From assembly GCA_034766995.1 (NCBI GenBank), contig CM068313.1, positions 54,023,775 to 54,087,774 of the forward strand: 64,000 bases of DNA. Direction: 5' to 3'. Made by a program: the position numbers and the translations under genes. Shown here one piece after another: positions 53,950-64,000 of the stretch. Each line of letters opens with the position of its first letter. Position 1 is the stretch's first letter. Under the pieces are notes generated by a model. The model did not search any database. It was given only the letters and a program-made list of their open reading frames with translations, and was not told the DNA's origin. This stretch comes from Acanthacorydalis orientalis (Eukaryota; Arthropoda; Insecta; Megaloptera; Corydalidae).

Positions 53950-55112
53950 AAAATTATATTTATTAATGCAAACATTTTTCATACGGGAAATAAGTTTGTT
54001 TGTTCCTACAACATAGAATTTTGGAATTCTGGAATTAACTAATTCATCGAAATCTTGATCTATTAAAATCTTCTCTAGTGGGAAATTCCTCAAATGTTTT
54101 CAAAAAAATGATAGTCTGTCGGAGACAGGTCCGGAGAATAAGGTGGATAGGGTAAGGTTTCATAACCTAGTTTATTTAATTTTTTTATAGTCATTTATGA
54201 GACGTGTGGACACAGTTGTCATGAAGAAGAATTGGTCCTCTTCAATTGAATAATCCTGGCCGTAAACAATGCAACTTCTCATTCATTTTTTTTAATTTCC
54301 TGATATTTTTCTGCTATTATTGTTTCACCAGAATTTAAGAAGTTGTAGTGAATGATGCCAATTGCCGACCACCATACAGTGACCATCAGCTTTTTTTCAT
54401 TAATCTTCGGCTTAGGAAACTGTTTTGGTACTTCTCCTCTGTTTAATTACTGTGATGATCATTTCCCATTGTTGTGGAGAATCCACTTTTCATCACATGT
54501 GACAATGCGATCAAGAAACGGATCATTTTTGTTATGCAAAAGAAGCGCAGAGCAGACTTTGTATCGCCGAATTACTTGATGTTCGTTTAGTTCATACGGC
54601 ATCGATTTTTAAAAATTAGGCTCAAATTTCGAATAAATGTTGAATGATCAACATTGATTTCTTCTACCACCATTCGAGTTGTTTTACGTGGGTCCGCTTC
54701 AATAATGGTTCTTAAATCATGATTGTCTATACCTGAAGGACATCCGCGATCCTCCTCATCAGCGAGACATTCATTTCCATCACGAAATTTTTGGACCCAA
54801 TGTTGAGGTGTACGTTCACTAATTGACTCTTCGTCAATAACAAATTTGTTATTTCAATATGGCGAATTTCCTTCTTTCCATGACTAATTTAAGAGGTTAT
54901 ATTCAACAACTAGTGTTATTGAATATAACCTGTCTATTGTTTTTATTATCTAATAAGAGGGAAACAATGGACATTAACTGAATTCAGTAATGCTAATTTC
55001 GTTGTCTACAAAATGATGTATCACATGACTATAACAAAAAGTAACGGTTACTAAAAAAATCGGCGCTAAACTTAAAATGATAAAAACTGTACTTATTTTT
55101 GCACCAACCTAA
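53950..55112 (-). mobile_element. Mariner family E, second copy (left TIR lost)
   Basis: Right end reversed: TTAGGTTGGTGCAAAAATAA. The interior is homologous to 47854-49128 throughout (for example GTTTGTTCCTACAACATAGA, ATCCACTTTTCATCACATGT). The transposase on the minus strand is badly decayed. A hairpin at 54894-54931 interrupts it. The plus frame 54352-54579 is the antisense shadow. Confidence 0.8.
54894..54931. repeat. Short-loop inverted repeat inside mariner E2
   Basis: AGGTTATATTCAACAAC and TGTTATTGAATATAACCT pair almost perfectly with a ~4-nt loop. The other family-E copy has only the first arm, so the second arm arose here. Confidence 0.75.
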
Positions 55113-55114
55113 TA

Positions 55115-55169
55115 TTTAAAATATACATTAGGCAGGAATGATTTATAATTTTACATGAATTTGATATGA

Positions 55170-55217
<48 letters not shown>

Positions 55218-55551
55218 CACTCAACATTTTTATATATTGTTAAATATGTTATTCAATTTCAGCCGATTACTTTAAAAAGTTTATTAATATTATCTCAATG
55301 GATAAAATAATTTTCATGTTATTAAAATCTGAAATAATTCTTATCGTTGCTTAATTTTACTAAATCAAAAACGATACATAGTATACTATTTTATACTTTA
55401 TAGTGCTGCAAGTGTGATATTTTGTAATAAAAACATTTTAAATAACTAAAAATGTGTGAAACTGAACAGTGCCGAATACGAAATAAACAAAAATTCTATC
55501 GCTTTCTTAGTTAAGAAAGCTGCTTCGAAATCATATCTGTGATATAAAAAA
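55115..55551. other. Region upstream of the host exon (possible intron end and 5' UTR)
   Basis: (TA)n at 55176-55215. CTATCGCTTTCTTAG ending at 55510 is a good splice-acceptor candidate (pyrimidine-rich, AG). A stop (TGA 55540-55542) is in frame with the downstream ATG, so if an exon begins at 55511 its first 41 bases are untranslated. Confidence 0.4.
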
Positions 55552-57666
55552 ATGGCCGATAGCGGCCGCAAGCGTATCAGTGGTAGAAGAAGATCGTCGT
55601 CTCGCACAGCATCAGACACATCGACTTTAACGATGGGTAAGTCCACTAAGGAACGTAAACCAAAGAGAACGAAGGAACGATGGCTGCTTACACGGAAAAC
55701 ATGGCGATATATGGCGGACGCCGGACGAAAATTAATACCGGACGGTGCTCTGAATCGACCAGAGGATGTACCGAAAATAGAGGCGTACTTCCAGGAAGTC
55801 TGTCAAAAAGAACCGCGCTTCTTGTTGTGGCGCAAGAGCTCGTATCCAGGCGCACTGGCGTTCCGTTCACACAGACGTCAAAGAAACAGGAAAGGCGGTA
55901 GCTGTCGCACAAAGTCCAATTCGGCGGACGAGTGTGACGAACTTTCACGAAAGAAAGAATTCGCACTGGCGCAACATACGTCCGGAGGTCGATTCGATAT
56001 CAAAAAAATGAAACAGGACTTCTTCAACAGACCTGCACAGAGCAGTCCGTATCCGAGTCCGTTTACAAAACGACTCGACTGCGGGATTCCAACTTCGACC
56101 TTGCCGATAACGCGCGAAGAGGACGACGACGAGAATCAGTTGATTGACATGCTGGCGAATTATTTGAAAATTCAAGAAGAGAGGAGTGGTGGCGTACAAA
56201 AAAATGCCGACAAATCAATAGATCCTGGAAAGAAATCGGATGTTTTTGACTATCAGACATTGGTGGAGAAGCTTCAACAGCATCTAGATTTACTGTACAG
56301 TCATCGAACGCCGTCAACGTCGGCTTCGGCATCGTCGGCGTTTCCTCTGTCGACGTCAACGTCGGGAACAACACAATCTGTTCAGAATCGCAATCGCACT
56401 AATGTCGAATTCGAGGGCGATCACATACAGAAATCGTTGCTCGAGACAATCAGTCGATATTACAGCCGTTCGCCGAATCGGGAACGCGTGGTCTCCGACA
56501 TACTGACCGATCGAAAACTGCTCGAAAAATTATATTTCGATCTGAGACAGACGAAAGGTTTCAGAAGTTCGAGAAGCGGGACGTCAGGGATGAGCATGGC
56601 GAACTCTTCGCCGCAGTGGAGGACGCCGTTGAAGCGATTCGAGCGGGACGATATTTCGAATGATAATAGGAACGCGCACGATCAAAGCGTGAATGCTTAC
56701 AATCGAACGGGGAATGTTTCGACGAGTACGTCGAGCGTGTCGAGGCCGCTGCAAGACCGTGAACGGTTGCTGTCGCCTCCTCCTCTTATTGCGATTCAAA
56801 GCGAATCGATCGAGATACAATTCAAAGACAAGGGCATACAGACAGATTCGCTTTCTGAACAAAATCTAAACGAGCTCGAGTCGGAGCACCGAAAGGCGCA
56901 AAACGTTAATAAAGATGATGACATTAAATCGCCGCCGAGACCGGCGACACCGAGACGAAAGAGTAGTCTCGACAACGACGACGTGTCGCAGTCGGTCAGC
57001 GACACGATCAAGAGATATTTACGGATGGCGCGAAAGAAGAGCGTCGATGCTGACAAGGTCGATCGGTTCAAACGTGTGAACTACGATAAGAATCTACGTT
57101 TCATTAAAGCGAAAGGCGAGACGACGAAGCCGGGCGACGACGACGGTCTCAACAAGGGGTGCCAGACGAACGAAGATTGGATCACGATATATCGGGATCT
57201 GAAATTCGACGAGTACGTGTATTCGGAGCGCGAGTTCGACGAAGATTCGCGAGTGACAAGCTCGCGGAGCAGCTTCGACGGAATGCTCGGTGAAGACTTA
57301 TTCAGTTTGAGTCCGAATCCTAATCCCAACTCTAAGAGTCCCACGCCCCAGTCCGTGTCGATGCCCACGTCCCCGTCCGGTATTATAGCGAGCGGACAAT
57401 CATTCCTGTCGCATCTGTTGCACGGCAAACAGCATCATCATGCCGACAAACAGAGCGCGACCCAGCAACAAAATACTAATAACGCACCGACGAGTAATTC
57501 TTCTAATTCCGTCACAGCCGGATCAGCAGCCGCCATGCAGAAGTCCAAGTCATCGTCGAGTGTAATGCATCATGGCAGTCGGCTCGTCGCCAAGAAGATC
57601 TGGAGGTCGAGGTCCAAAAGTCAAACGAGGGCGACGCAGAACGCGACACTGATGTGGACGCCGCAG
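55552..57666 (+). CDS. Large 5' coding exon, Ser/Arg-rich protein of unknown function
   Basis: The only convincing host gene here. The ATG at 55552 is the first after an in-frame TGA (55540). The frame is open for 705 codons to CAG|GTGAGT at 57666/57667, a consensus donor in phase 0. The 24 further residues to the stop at 57741 are intron read-through. Composition is CpG-rich, unlike the flanks. Residues 1-40 are basic and Ser-rich. Residues 40-104 form an ordered-looking block with several Trp (KERWLLTRKTWRYMADAGRK ... FLLWRKSSYPGAL). The remainder is low complexity: poly-Ser ~255-280, KGIQTD ~426, KGCQTNEDW ~536, acidic/aromatic FDEYVYSEREFDED ~555-570, His/Gln-rich ~626-645, basic KKIWRSRSKSQ ~681, then WTPQ. 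No catalytic domain lies in this exon. An N-terminal exon of a large cytoskeletal or Rho-GAP-type (ARHGAP6-like) regulator is a weak guess. Confidence 0.85.
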
Positions 57667-57672
57667 GTGAGT
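57667..57672 (+). other. Splice donor (GTGAGT)
   Basis: CAG|GTGAGT matches the metazoan donor consensus fully. It ends the coding exon in phase 0; composition changes to AT-rich within ~80 bp. Confidence 0.85.
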
Positions 57673-57744
57673 TCACTCTTTGATCTTATGCTTTCGATTT
57701 CCATGAATTGTGAAAATGTCAACGAATCATCATCGAAATAAAGG

Positions 57745-58200
57745 GTGCGTGTAACACAGTACGCACCCCAGAAGTGAAACTTATTTGCCATCGGTTGAAA
57801 TGTAAACAGTTTTAACAGCATCGTATCGTGCATGACAAATGAATGGTTTCGTTTTTGTTTATTGTTATTCTAAGAATCAGTACAGGAGAGAGGAAAAGAT
57901 GGAATTTAGTAAAAAAGGAAGATGGTAAATATAAAACAATAAAAATTGAATTAGAAAATTAACATTTTTTTATTATATTTCATCAACGTCAGTGATTTCT
58001 TTTAGTGGGGATTCAATTGCTACTTTAGACTTATGATAACTGAAATATAAAATGTATATTTTGGATTGTATATTTTTAAAATGTCATGAAAAAGCAGCAT
58101 CTATTTTTTATGTGCACAGTGGAAAATGTAGAGAAAATGCGATGCGAACGTTCGCGGTGGTAGAATTAGTAATTTTTGGCCCCAGAAGTAACTGTGTGTC
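57745..58200 (+). other. Probable intron sequence
   Basis: AT-rich, no coding signal or element recognised. A near-palindrome GGTGCGTGTAACACAGTACGCACC lies at 57744-57767 in overlapping arms (GGTGCGT / ACGCACC). Confidence 0.4.
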
Positions 58201-58229
58201 ATATATTAGGGTGTAACATATGAAATTGT

Positions 58230-59867
58230 GGAATTTGTAAGTGAGAATTAAAATAAGATATTTTTAACAAAACAAAATATATTTAATGAAAATAAGCTCC
58301 ATCCGCTTCAATGGTCTTTTGCCAATGAGAAATTTGATTATTTAACCCATTTTTATAAAAATCGACATTTTTAGAGCCTATAAAGTCGTCGAATTCTTGA
58401 ATCACTTCTGTTTCGGATTTTTTTATTTTTTCAATAAAAATCCAAGTGGCGAAAAAAATGATAGTCTATCGATAAAAGATCTGGCGAATAACAGGGATGC
58501 GGTAAAATTTCATAATTTTATGAATTTAATTTGGAAATTGTCATTCGAGATGTGTGTGATCGAGCAATAGTATTGGTCCATATGGACCAATAGTATTGGT
58601 CCATATCTATTGATCAGCATTGGCTGTTTTGTTTTTAATTTTTCATTCATATTGTCGCGATTTCGCGACAATATGAATCAGCCGTAATTGCTTCGCCTGG
58701 TTTTAGAAAAGAATAATGGATTATTGCTTTATTTGTCCACCATACAGTAACTGTAAGTTTTTTTTGGTGTAATGACGGCTTGGGTGCGTGTCCTGAAGCT
58801 TCATTTGCATTTAACAATTTTCCAGATCTTTTTCTGTTATCATACAGAATCCACTTTTTATCACAAGTAATGATTCGATTTAAAAATGGCGTTTTATCAT
58901 TTCGAAACATCAATAAAGAACACACCTCTAAGCGTCTCAGTTTCTAACCATCTGTCAATTCGTACGGCACCCACTTATCCAGCTCTTTCACATTTTCGGA
59001 TTTTTTTATTTCTTAAATAATATTCCAACAGGCGAAAAAGATGATAGTCTGTTGGCGAAAATTCTGATGAATAGGGGGGATGCGGTAAAATTTCATAATT
59101 AAATGAATTTAATTTGGAAATTGTGATTCGAGATGTGTGTGATCGAGAATTGCCTTGAAAAAGTTTAGGTCCATATCTATTGATTAGGAAGGGATTTGGA
59201 TTCGATTTTGTTTTTAATTTTTCATTCATATTGTCGATTTCACAATATAAATCAGGCGTAATTTCTTTGCCTGGTTTTAGAAAACAATAATGGATTATTC
59301 CTTTATTTGTCCATCACACAGTAACCATAAGTTTTTTTTTGGTGTAATGATGGCTTAGATGCGTGTCCTGGAACTTTATTTGCATTTAACCATTATTCAG
59401 ATCTTTTTCTGTTATCATACAGAATCTACTTTTTATCACAAGTAATGATTCGATTTAAAAATGGCGTTTTATCATTTCGAAACATCAATAAAGAACACAC
59501 CTAAGCGTCTCAGTTTCTGAGCATCTGTCAATTCGTGCGGCACCCACTTATCCAGCTCTTTCACATTTTCTATTGCAGCGAGGTAACGAGAAATAGTCGT
59601 AACACTAACACTTAAATCACATGCGACAGCTCGAACTGTTGTATGTGGATTAGGTTCCACCATACGTCTCAATTGTTCTTCGTTCACAATAGTTTTGGGC
59701 CTTTCTCGAGGCTCATTGTCGAGATTCATATTACCAAAACGAAATTTTTTGAACGATAATTGAATTGTTCTCTGGCTAGCCGACCCTTCTCCGAAAGTTC
59801 TATTGATATTTCCACCTGCTACCGCAGCATTGTGTCGCAACTTGAACTCATATAAAAAAGTAGACAC
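58230..59867 (-). pseudogene. Mariner family D transposase pseudogene (partly duplicated)
   Basis: 59867-59472 is open with the complete DNA-binding region: MSTFLYEFKLRHNAAVAGGN, RTFGEGSASQRTIQLSFKKF, and SVSVTTISRYLAAIENVKEL then DKWVPHEL. The catalytic part follows in decayed form. 59229-58975 has RSHTSRITISKLNSFNYEIL and SPTDYHLFRLLEYYLRNKKI, then jumps back into a second copy. 58925-58647 repeats the first catalytic block intact: RIITCDKKWILYDNRKR and KKLTVTVWWTNKAIIHYSFL. The second-Asp motif in the 59229 copy reads F-Q-G-N instead of H-D-N, so it is catalytically dead. Confidence 0.85.
58645..58678. repeat. Perfect 16-bp inverted repeat, 2-nt loop
   Basis: ATTCATATTGTCGCGA, TT, then its exact reverse complement. 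The homologous site in the other half of the duplication (59223-59252) lacks this perfection. A related GGTCCATATGGACC palindrome lies at 58575-58588. Confidence 0.85.
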
Positions 59868-60074
59868 AAATCTTTTGTGGACACCATCCTGTTATAGGGT
59901 ATAAAAAAATAAAAATAACAACAATAACTCTGTATTTAAAACCAATTGAAGGGGACAATACATTAGTCAATTCCAAATAGCTGAACTTGTAAAATATTGC
60001 ATAAAACCATTCTCAATTGCGGCCGACCTCTGACTGACTGAAATTCGGCAACGTGATATGTTACAACTTAATAT

Positions 60075-60480
60075 ATATATATTGGATTTTCATTTGATAA
60101 TAAAAATGCACTTTCTAATAAATACCTGTGTGGTATAATTTGATTGCATCAAATATTTACTTCTCGCATAAGATTAATCTTTTCTTAATTCTGAGTTTCT
60201 AAATCACATTAAGTAAAATATATAAATACAATTCATTATTAACAATTTACTTTTTTTATTAAATAATATGTTATTTAATATAAAATATAGATTAGAACTA
60301 AATCATTCGAAATAATGATTCGGAACATAATTCTTGACAACAATGAAAATGAAGTCATATAAGTTGCGAAATGGGATCGTGTGGAGAGAGAGATGAAAAA
60401 TTAATTATGAAATACACACTCACAAATTTGATTACGATCTAATATTCGTAAATAAGGAGTGTCATTTAAATTTTATTTAT
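60075..60480. other. Probable intron sequence
   Basis: AT-rich; nothing recognised. Confidence 0.3.
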
Positions 60481-60484
60481 TTTT

Positions 60485-60619
60485 TTAACCAGAGGCCCAC
60501 TTTTCTGCCTCCTACTCAGTACGCTCGCCGACTTCCGGACCACCGACTTGCACCACCCCAACTCGCTTCGCTCGCTTCCCCGCCGCACTTCACTCCTTTC
60601 TCATATATTCGCTCAATAT

Positions 60620-60656
<37 letters not shown>
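60485..60656. repeat. Second copy of the CGCTCGC/(TA)n dispersed repeat
   Basis: TTAACCAGAGGCCCAC, CTACTCAGTACGCTCGCCGA, ACTCGCTTCGCTCGCTTCCC, CATATATTCGCTCAATAT and (TA)n, in the same order as at 21200-21352 and better preserved. Confidence 0.65.
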
Positions 60657-60664
<8 letters not shown>

Positions 60665-60693
60665 TAACCGCAATTATTTTCCTACCAACCTAA
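60665..60693. mobile_element. Family-A terminal fragment
   Basis: ACCGCAATTATTTTCCTACC then AACCTAA: only the right TIR of family A, directly followed by TA and the start of D2. Confidence 0.7.
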
Positions 60694-60695
60694 TA

Positions 60696-61157
60696 TTAGG
60701 GTGTAAGATATGAAATTGTCGAAATTGTAGATAAGAATTAAAACGCGACATTTTTAACAAAACAAAATATATTTAATCAAAATAAGCTCATCTTTAATGG
60801 TCTTTTTCCAGAGAGAAATTAGATTGTTTATTCAATTCTTATAAAAATCGACATTTTCAGAGCTTATAAAGTCTTCGAATCCTTGAATCACTTCTGTTTA
60901 GTTTCGGAATTTTTTATTTCTTAAATAATATTCTAAGTGGTGAAAAAGATGATATTATGTCGGTGAAAAATCTGGTGAATAATGGGGATGCAGTAAAATT
61001 TCATAATTTAATTTATTTAATTTGTAAATTGTGATTCGAGATGTGTGTGGTCCAGCATCCAAATAGCTGAACTTGTAAAATATTGCACAGAACCTTTTTC
61101 AATCACGGTCGACCTCTTACTGACTGAAATTCAGCAACTTGATATGTTACAACCTAA
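60696..61157 (-). mobile_element. Mariner family D, internally deleted copy (D2, 462 bp)
   Basis: Left end TTAGGGTGTAAGATATGAAA; the right end reversed is TTAGGTTGTAACATATCAAG. Both subterminal regions match D1 (AAAATATATTTAATCAAAAT; AATAGCTGAACTTGTAAAAT), but the centre is missing, so it is a MITE-like derivative. Confidence 0.85.
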
Positions 61158-61159
61158 TA

Positions 61160-61895
61160 GTTTGTAATTAAATACTATAATGTGCAATGTAGATTAAAAA
61201 TACTTGTATATCTATAATAGATATGATGAGATTAGACAAAACCTTTATGGTATTTATAATTAATTATTTTTTATTTATAAACACATAAGCGAAGACAAAG
61301 TCTGTATTTAAAATCATACATAAAATAAAAGCTTCAATCATTTTCGTCCCGACCGTACATCCGTACTCGGATACCTTCATTAGATACAAAATTAATTTCT
61401 ATGGAACCGTTTGTCAAATGAACACAAACATATTTTAACCTCTCGTATATCAAAAGATGGTTCGTGTTAATCTCATGAAAAATGTTTCTTAGACGAATTC
61501 ATTTTCGAAAAACATTAAAAAACGATAGGCGGCTCCGACAGATATATACAAACGGATCGGCGATCATTCAGTGGCGTTCGTCGTCGTCGATTATCGTCGT
61601 TGCTGTCGTGTTGGCACGCGGTGAATTATTCGCGAATCTGCGTCCGTTTATTTATAGCATGCGTTTGGGTGGCATCGTGCGCTGCGCACGTACATAATAT
61701 ACGCGCACAACACGCATTTATTACTTACTACTTTCGCCTCTTGCGATAATTATCTCGTAAATAAACATAACCTCAAACGATTATTACAACAACGGCGTAC
61801 ATGTTTTCCTCCTATATGATCGTGTCGATTTTAATCGTCCGTAGACGAGCACGGTGCGCTTTATTTATGTTTTACTACGGTAACGAATTTCATTT
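61160..61895. promoter_or_regulatory. Probable intron with a CpG-rich island (61480-61880)
   Basis: 61540-61880 is strikingly CG-rich (TTCGTCGTCGTCGATTATCG, GTGCGCTGCGCACGTA, GTCCGTAGACGAGCACGGTG) compared with both sides. The plus frame 61482-61697 has no domain. It lies in the presumed intron of the host gene and could hold an internal promoter, a noncoding exon or conserved enhancer. Low confidence; no TATA or initiator could be assigned. Confidence 0.3.
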
Positions 61896-61896
61896 C

Positions 61897-61898
<2 letters not shown>

Positions 61899-61955
<57 letters not shown>
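61899..61955. repeat. (TA)n abutting mariner C2
   Basis: 57 bp of TA. Confidence 0.95.
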
Positions 61956-61957
<2 letters not shown>

Positions 61958-62799
61958 GGGTTGTTTGATAAATTTCTATGATGTGGCGCCACCATTCTTT
62001 TGGTCACATCACGGCTATCATCATCAAGTGACACTTTTCAAACTAGCCTAGGCGAAATTTCAGCCAGAAGCGACGCATTGTTCACGTTCTATACATGTTT
62101 GAAGCGAACATTGTAGCAGTTGCCGCAAAAATATAAAAGAACAAGCAGGCCTTTTTTCCTCGATCCGTCACCCTGGATGAAACATGAATCCACAACTACA
62201 CACCTGAGTCAAAGCAGTGAACAACGACTGGTGAAAGTTCGCCGAAGAAGGCGAAGACCGTTTTGTCAACTGGAAAGGTGATGGATACTATTTTTTGGGA
62301 TTCCGAAAGAATCATCCCGATCGACAACTTAACAAAGCGAAAAACGATACCAGGATCCTATTATGCAACATTAGTGGACCGTTTAGAAGAAGAGCTGAAA
62401 CAAAAACGGCTAAGATTGACACATAAAAAAATGTTCTTCTACCAGGACAACGCTCCGTCCCACAAATCGTCTATCACAATGCCATAATTGCACGAATTAG
62501 GGCTCGAATTGATTCCTCGTCATCTCTTTTATCCAGACTAGACCCCGTGCGACTTCTCTTTCTCAAACTTGAAAATTTGATTCTGTGGGAAGAAATTCTC
62601 GTCGAATGAGGGTGTCATCGTCGCCGTTAATGTGTATTTTGCAGACTTTGAGAAAAGTTAATTTTTCAACGGGATGAGAACTTAGAAACTCGCTAGACTA
62701 ATTATATAGCCCTCAGTGGGGACTATTTGGAGAAATAAAGTCGATTTTTTTAAAGAACGGTGTTAATTCTGCTTTTTTACCACATTTATTAAACAAGGC

Positions 62800-62800
<1 letters not shown>
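61956..62800 (+). mobile_element. Mariner family C, internally deleted copy C2 (845 bp)
   Basis: Left end ATGGGTTGTTTGATAAATTT; the right end reversed is TGCCTTGTTTAATAAATGTG. (TA)n arrays touch both ends. Coding remains are on the plus strand (62263-62660); the N-terminal DNA-binding part is mostly missing. Confidence 0.82.
62263..62660 (+). pseudogene. Mariner family C transposase fragment
   Basis: The open part 62263-62487 reads STGKVMDTIFWDSERIIPID, TKRKTIPGSYYATLVDRLEE, then KKMFFYQDNAPSHKSS. This is the mauritiana-type block S-A-G-K-V-M-x-x-V-F-W-D ... Y-Y-x-x-L-L-D-R-L ... H-Q-D-N-A-P-x-H. After a stop it continues LHELGLELIPRHLFYPD, then CDFSFSNLKI and FSSNEGVIVAVNVYFADFEK. The first and second catalytic Asp contexts remain; stops inactivate it. 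Confidence 0.85.
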
Positions 62801-62995
<195 letters not shown>

Positions 62996-63000
<5 letters not shown>

Positions 63001-64000
63001 TAACCATGAATGGTCTGTCGCTGTTATAACATACAATAATTTCAAGAATTATTTACACTTGTTATCGGACAAAATTGCAAGAATTGTTTATCAGTAATAT
63101 TACCATGTGTTTTAAATGAATCTCGAACTGTTCACTTTAATTTAAAAAATTATTCCAATCCTTAAAAATCTCTATGAAAAATAGTATAGAACGTGCGTGT
63201 TTGCTTTATGCTTGGGACTAATGCTTCAGAAACTGCAAAAAAAAAATGTATTACGTTTGGAAAAAATACAGGTACATCAAGAATGGCCCAGAGATGGTTT
63301 AAAAATTTTCTGCTGGAGGTGAATCCATTAAAGACAAGACCAGATCATTCAGACCATCAAATATAAATATCGAAGAATCGGAGACAATAATTGAAATAAA
63401 TACCAGTTTAACGTGTTAACAGCTTGCAGAATTGTTCAAAGTAAGTGACGAAACAATACGGAAGCATTTACACAAAATAGAAAAGGTGGAACTTAAGAAG
63501 ATGTGTACCATATGAATTAACTCCAAATAACAAATTACAGCGTCTTACAATCTGTAAATCTCTTATTTCACGACTAAAATCAGAGAAATTTTTCGATCAA
63601 ATTTTAACCATTGATGAAAAATGTATTATTTATTCCAACTACAAATTTACTCACCATTGGCTTTCATTAGGTAATTCTGTCCCACAAAGTCCTAAATGAA
63701 AGTTAACACCACGGAAAATTCTTCTCTGTGTTTGATGGACTTCAAAAGGAATTATTCACAATGAATATCTACGAGTAGGTTAAACCCTCACGGAAAACAT
63801 TTACAGTGAACAACTCCAACGAGTACACAATGCATTAATACAAAAACAGCTAGAATTTGTAAATCGTAAAAAAGTAATATTTTTGCAAGATAACGCACGA
63901 TCAGGAGTTGCAGTTGAGACCAGAACAAAAATTCTGAATTTAGGGTGGAAGATCCTCCCCCATGCCCCATATTCCCCAGACATATCTTCATCAGATTATC
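62996..64000 (+). mobile_element. Mariner family B, copy B2, cut by the window end
   Basis: Starts ATAGGTAACCATGAATGGTC then TGTCGCTGTTATAAC, homologous to B1 throughout. The plus-strand transposase keeps LTIDEKCIIYSNYK (first catalytic Asp present, about 63605-63645), LQDNARSGVAVETRTKIL (63880-63935) and PHAPYSPDISSSDY at the window edge. Frameshifts and stops are present. The right end lies outside. Confidence 0.88.

Larger units (their letters stand above)
58206..60071 (-). mobile_element. Mariner family D with internal tandem duplication (D1)
   Basis: Left end TTAGGGTGTAACATATGAAA then TTGTGGAATTTG; the right end reversed is TTAAGTTGTAACATATCACG then TTGCCGAATTTC. The 1.87-kb length exceeds a normal mariner because about 570 bp of the transposase is present twice (58925-59496 against 59497 onwards; the phrase CAATTCGT-CGGCACCCACTT occurs at 58955 and 59529). 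Removing one copy gives ~1.29 kb, the normal size. Confidence 0.85.

Noticed and set aside
56063..57428. Several minus-strand open frames opposite the host exon
   Set aside because: They are antisense shadows of a CpG-rich coding exon; codon pattern and the splice donor support the plus strand.
57667..57741. Last 24 residues of the 729-codon frame as true C-terminus
   Set aside because: They follow a consensus GTGAGT donor and composition shifts to intron-like; read-through into the intron is more likely.

Overview
The window looks like AT-rich nuclear DNA of an insect, most plausibly a hymenopteran. Evidence: several mariner, Tc1, piggyBac and hAT relics; a degraded errantivirus-type LTR element with a tRNA-Ser primer site; a nuclear copy of mitochondrial nad4L-nad4 (read with TGA=Trp, ATA=Met) in the standard insect gene order; and one protein-coding exon that is clearly more CpG-rich than its surroundings. 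The order-level assignment is inference.

Only one convincing host coding exon is present: 55552-57666 (+), 705 codons of a Ser/Arg-rich, mostly low-complexity protein. It ends in a consensus splice donor, so downstream exons lie beyond the window and 57667-64000 is probably intron. I could not name the protein with confidence.

The rest is mostly transposon debris. 1-13 kb: a mariner scrap, a TTAA-bounded piggyBac relic (3.5-5.1 kb), a Tc1-like element with terminal inverted repeats (6.0-7.6 kb), and copies of a ~565-bp mariner MITE (family A) that carries only the transposase DNA-binding domain. 13-25 kb: an isolated miRNA-like hairpin at 13.5 kb, a full-length dead mariner, a piggyBac relic at 17 kb, a 520-bp duplication with GATA arrays, a possible tRNA-derived SINE head, another piggyBac piece, and a 1.26-kb mariner (family B). 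25-38 kb: mariner fragments, small foldback elements and MITEs, a tandem duplication, more family-A copies, the mitochondrial insertion (33.8-35.1 kb), and the first copy of an unassigned TIR element (family N). 38-50 kb: hAT and Tc1 remains, a TTAA-bounded piggyBac relic, the LTR element and a partial duplicate of it, a second family-N element inserted cleanly in a family-A MITE, and a dead mariner. 51-64 kb: a piggyBac relic split by a 5'-truncated non-LTR retrotransposon with a 62-bp inverted duplication at the junction, the host exon, and three more mariner families.

All transposase frames seen are broken, so no element here appears autonomous. Items most worth following up: the family-N element, the 13.5-kb hairpin, the inverted duplication at 52.3 kb, several near-perfect short-loop inverted repeats, the DNA-binding-domain-only mariner MITEs, and the tendency of (TA)n arrays to sit exactly at transposon and NUMT borders. 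Long (TA)n arrays produce many artefactual Tyr/Ile ORFs, which I left out.
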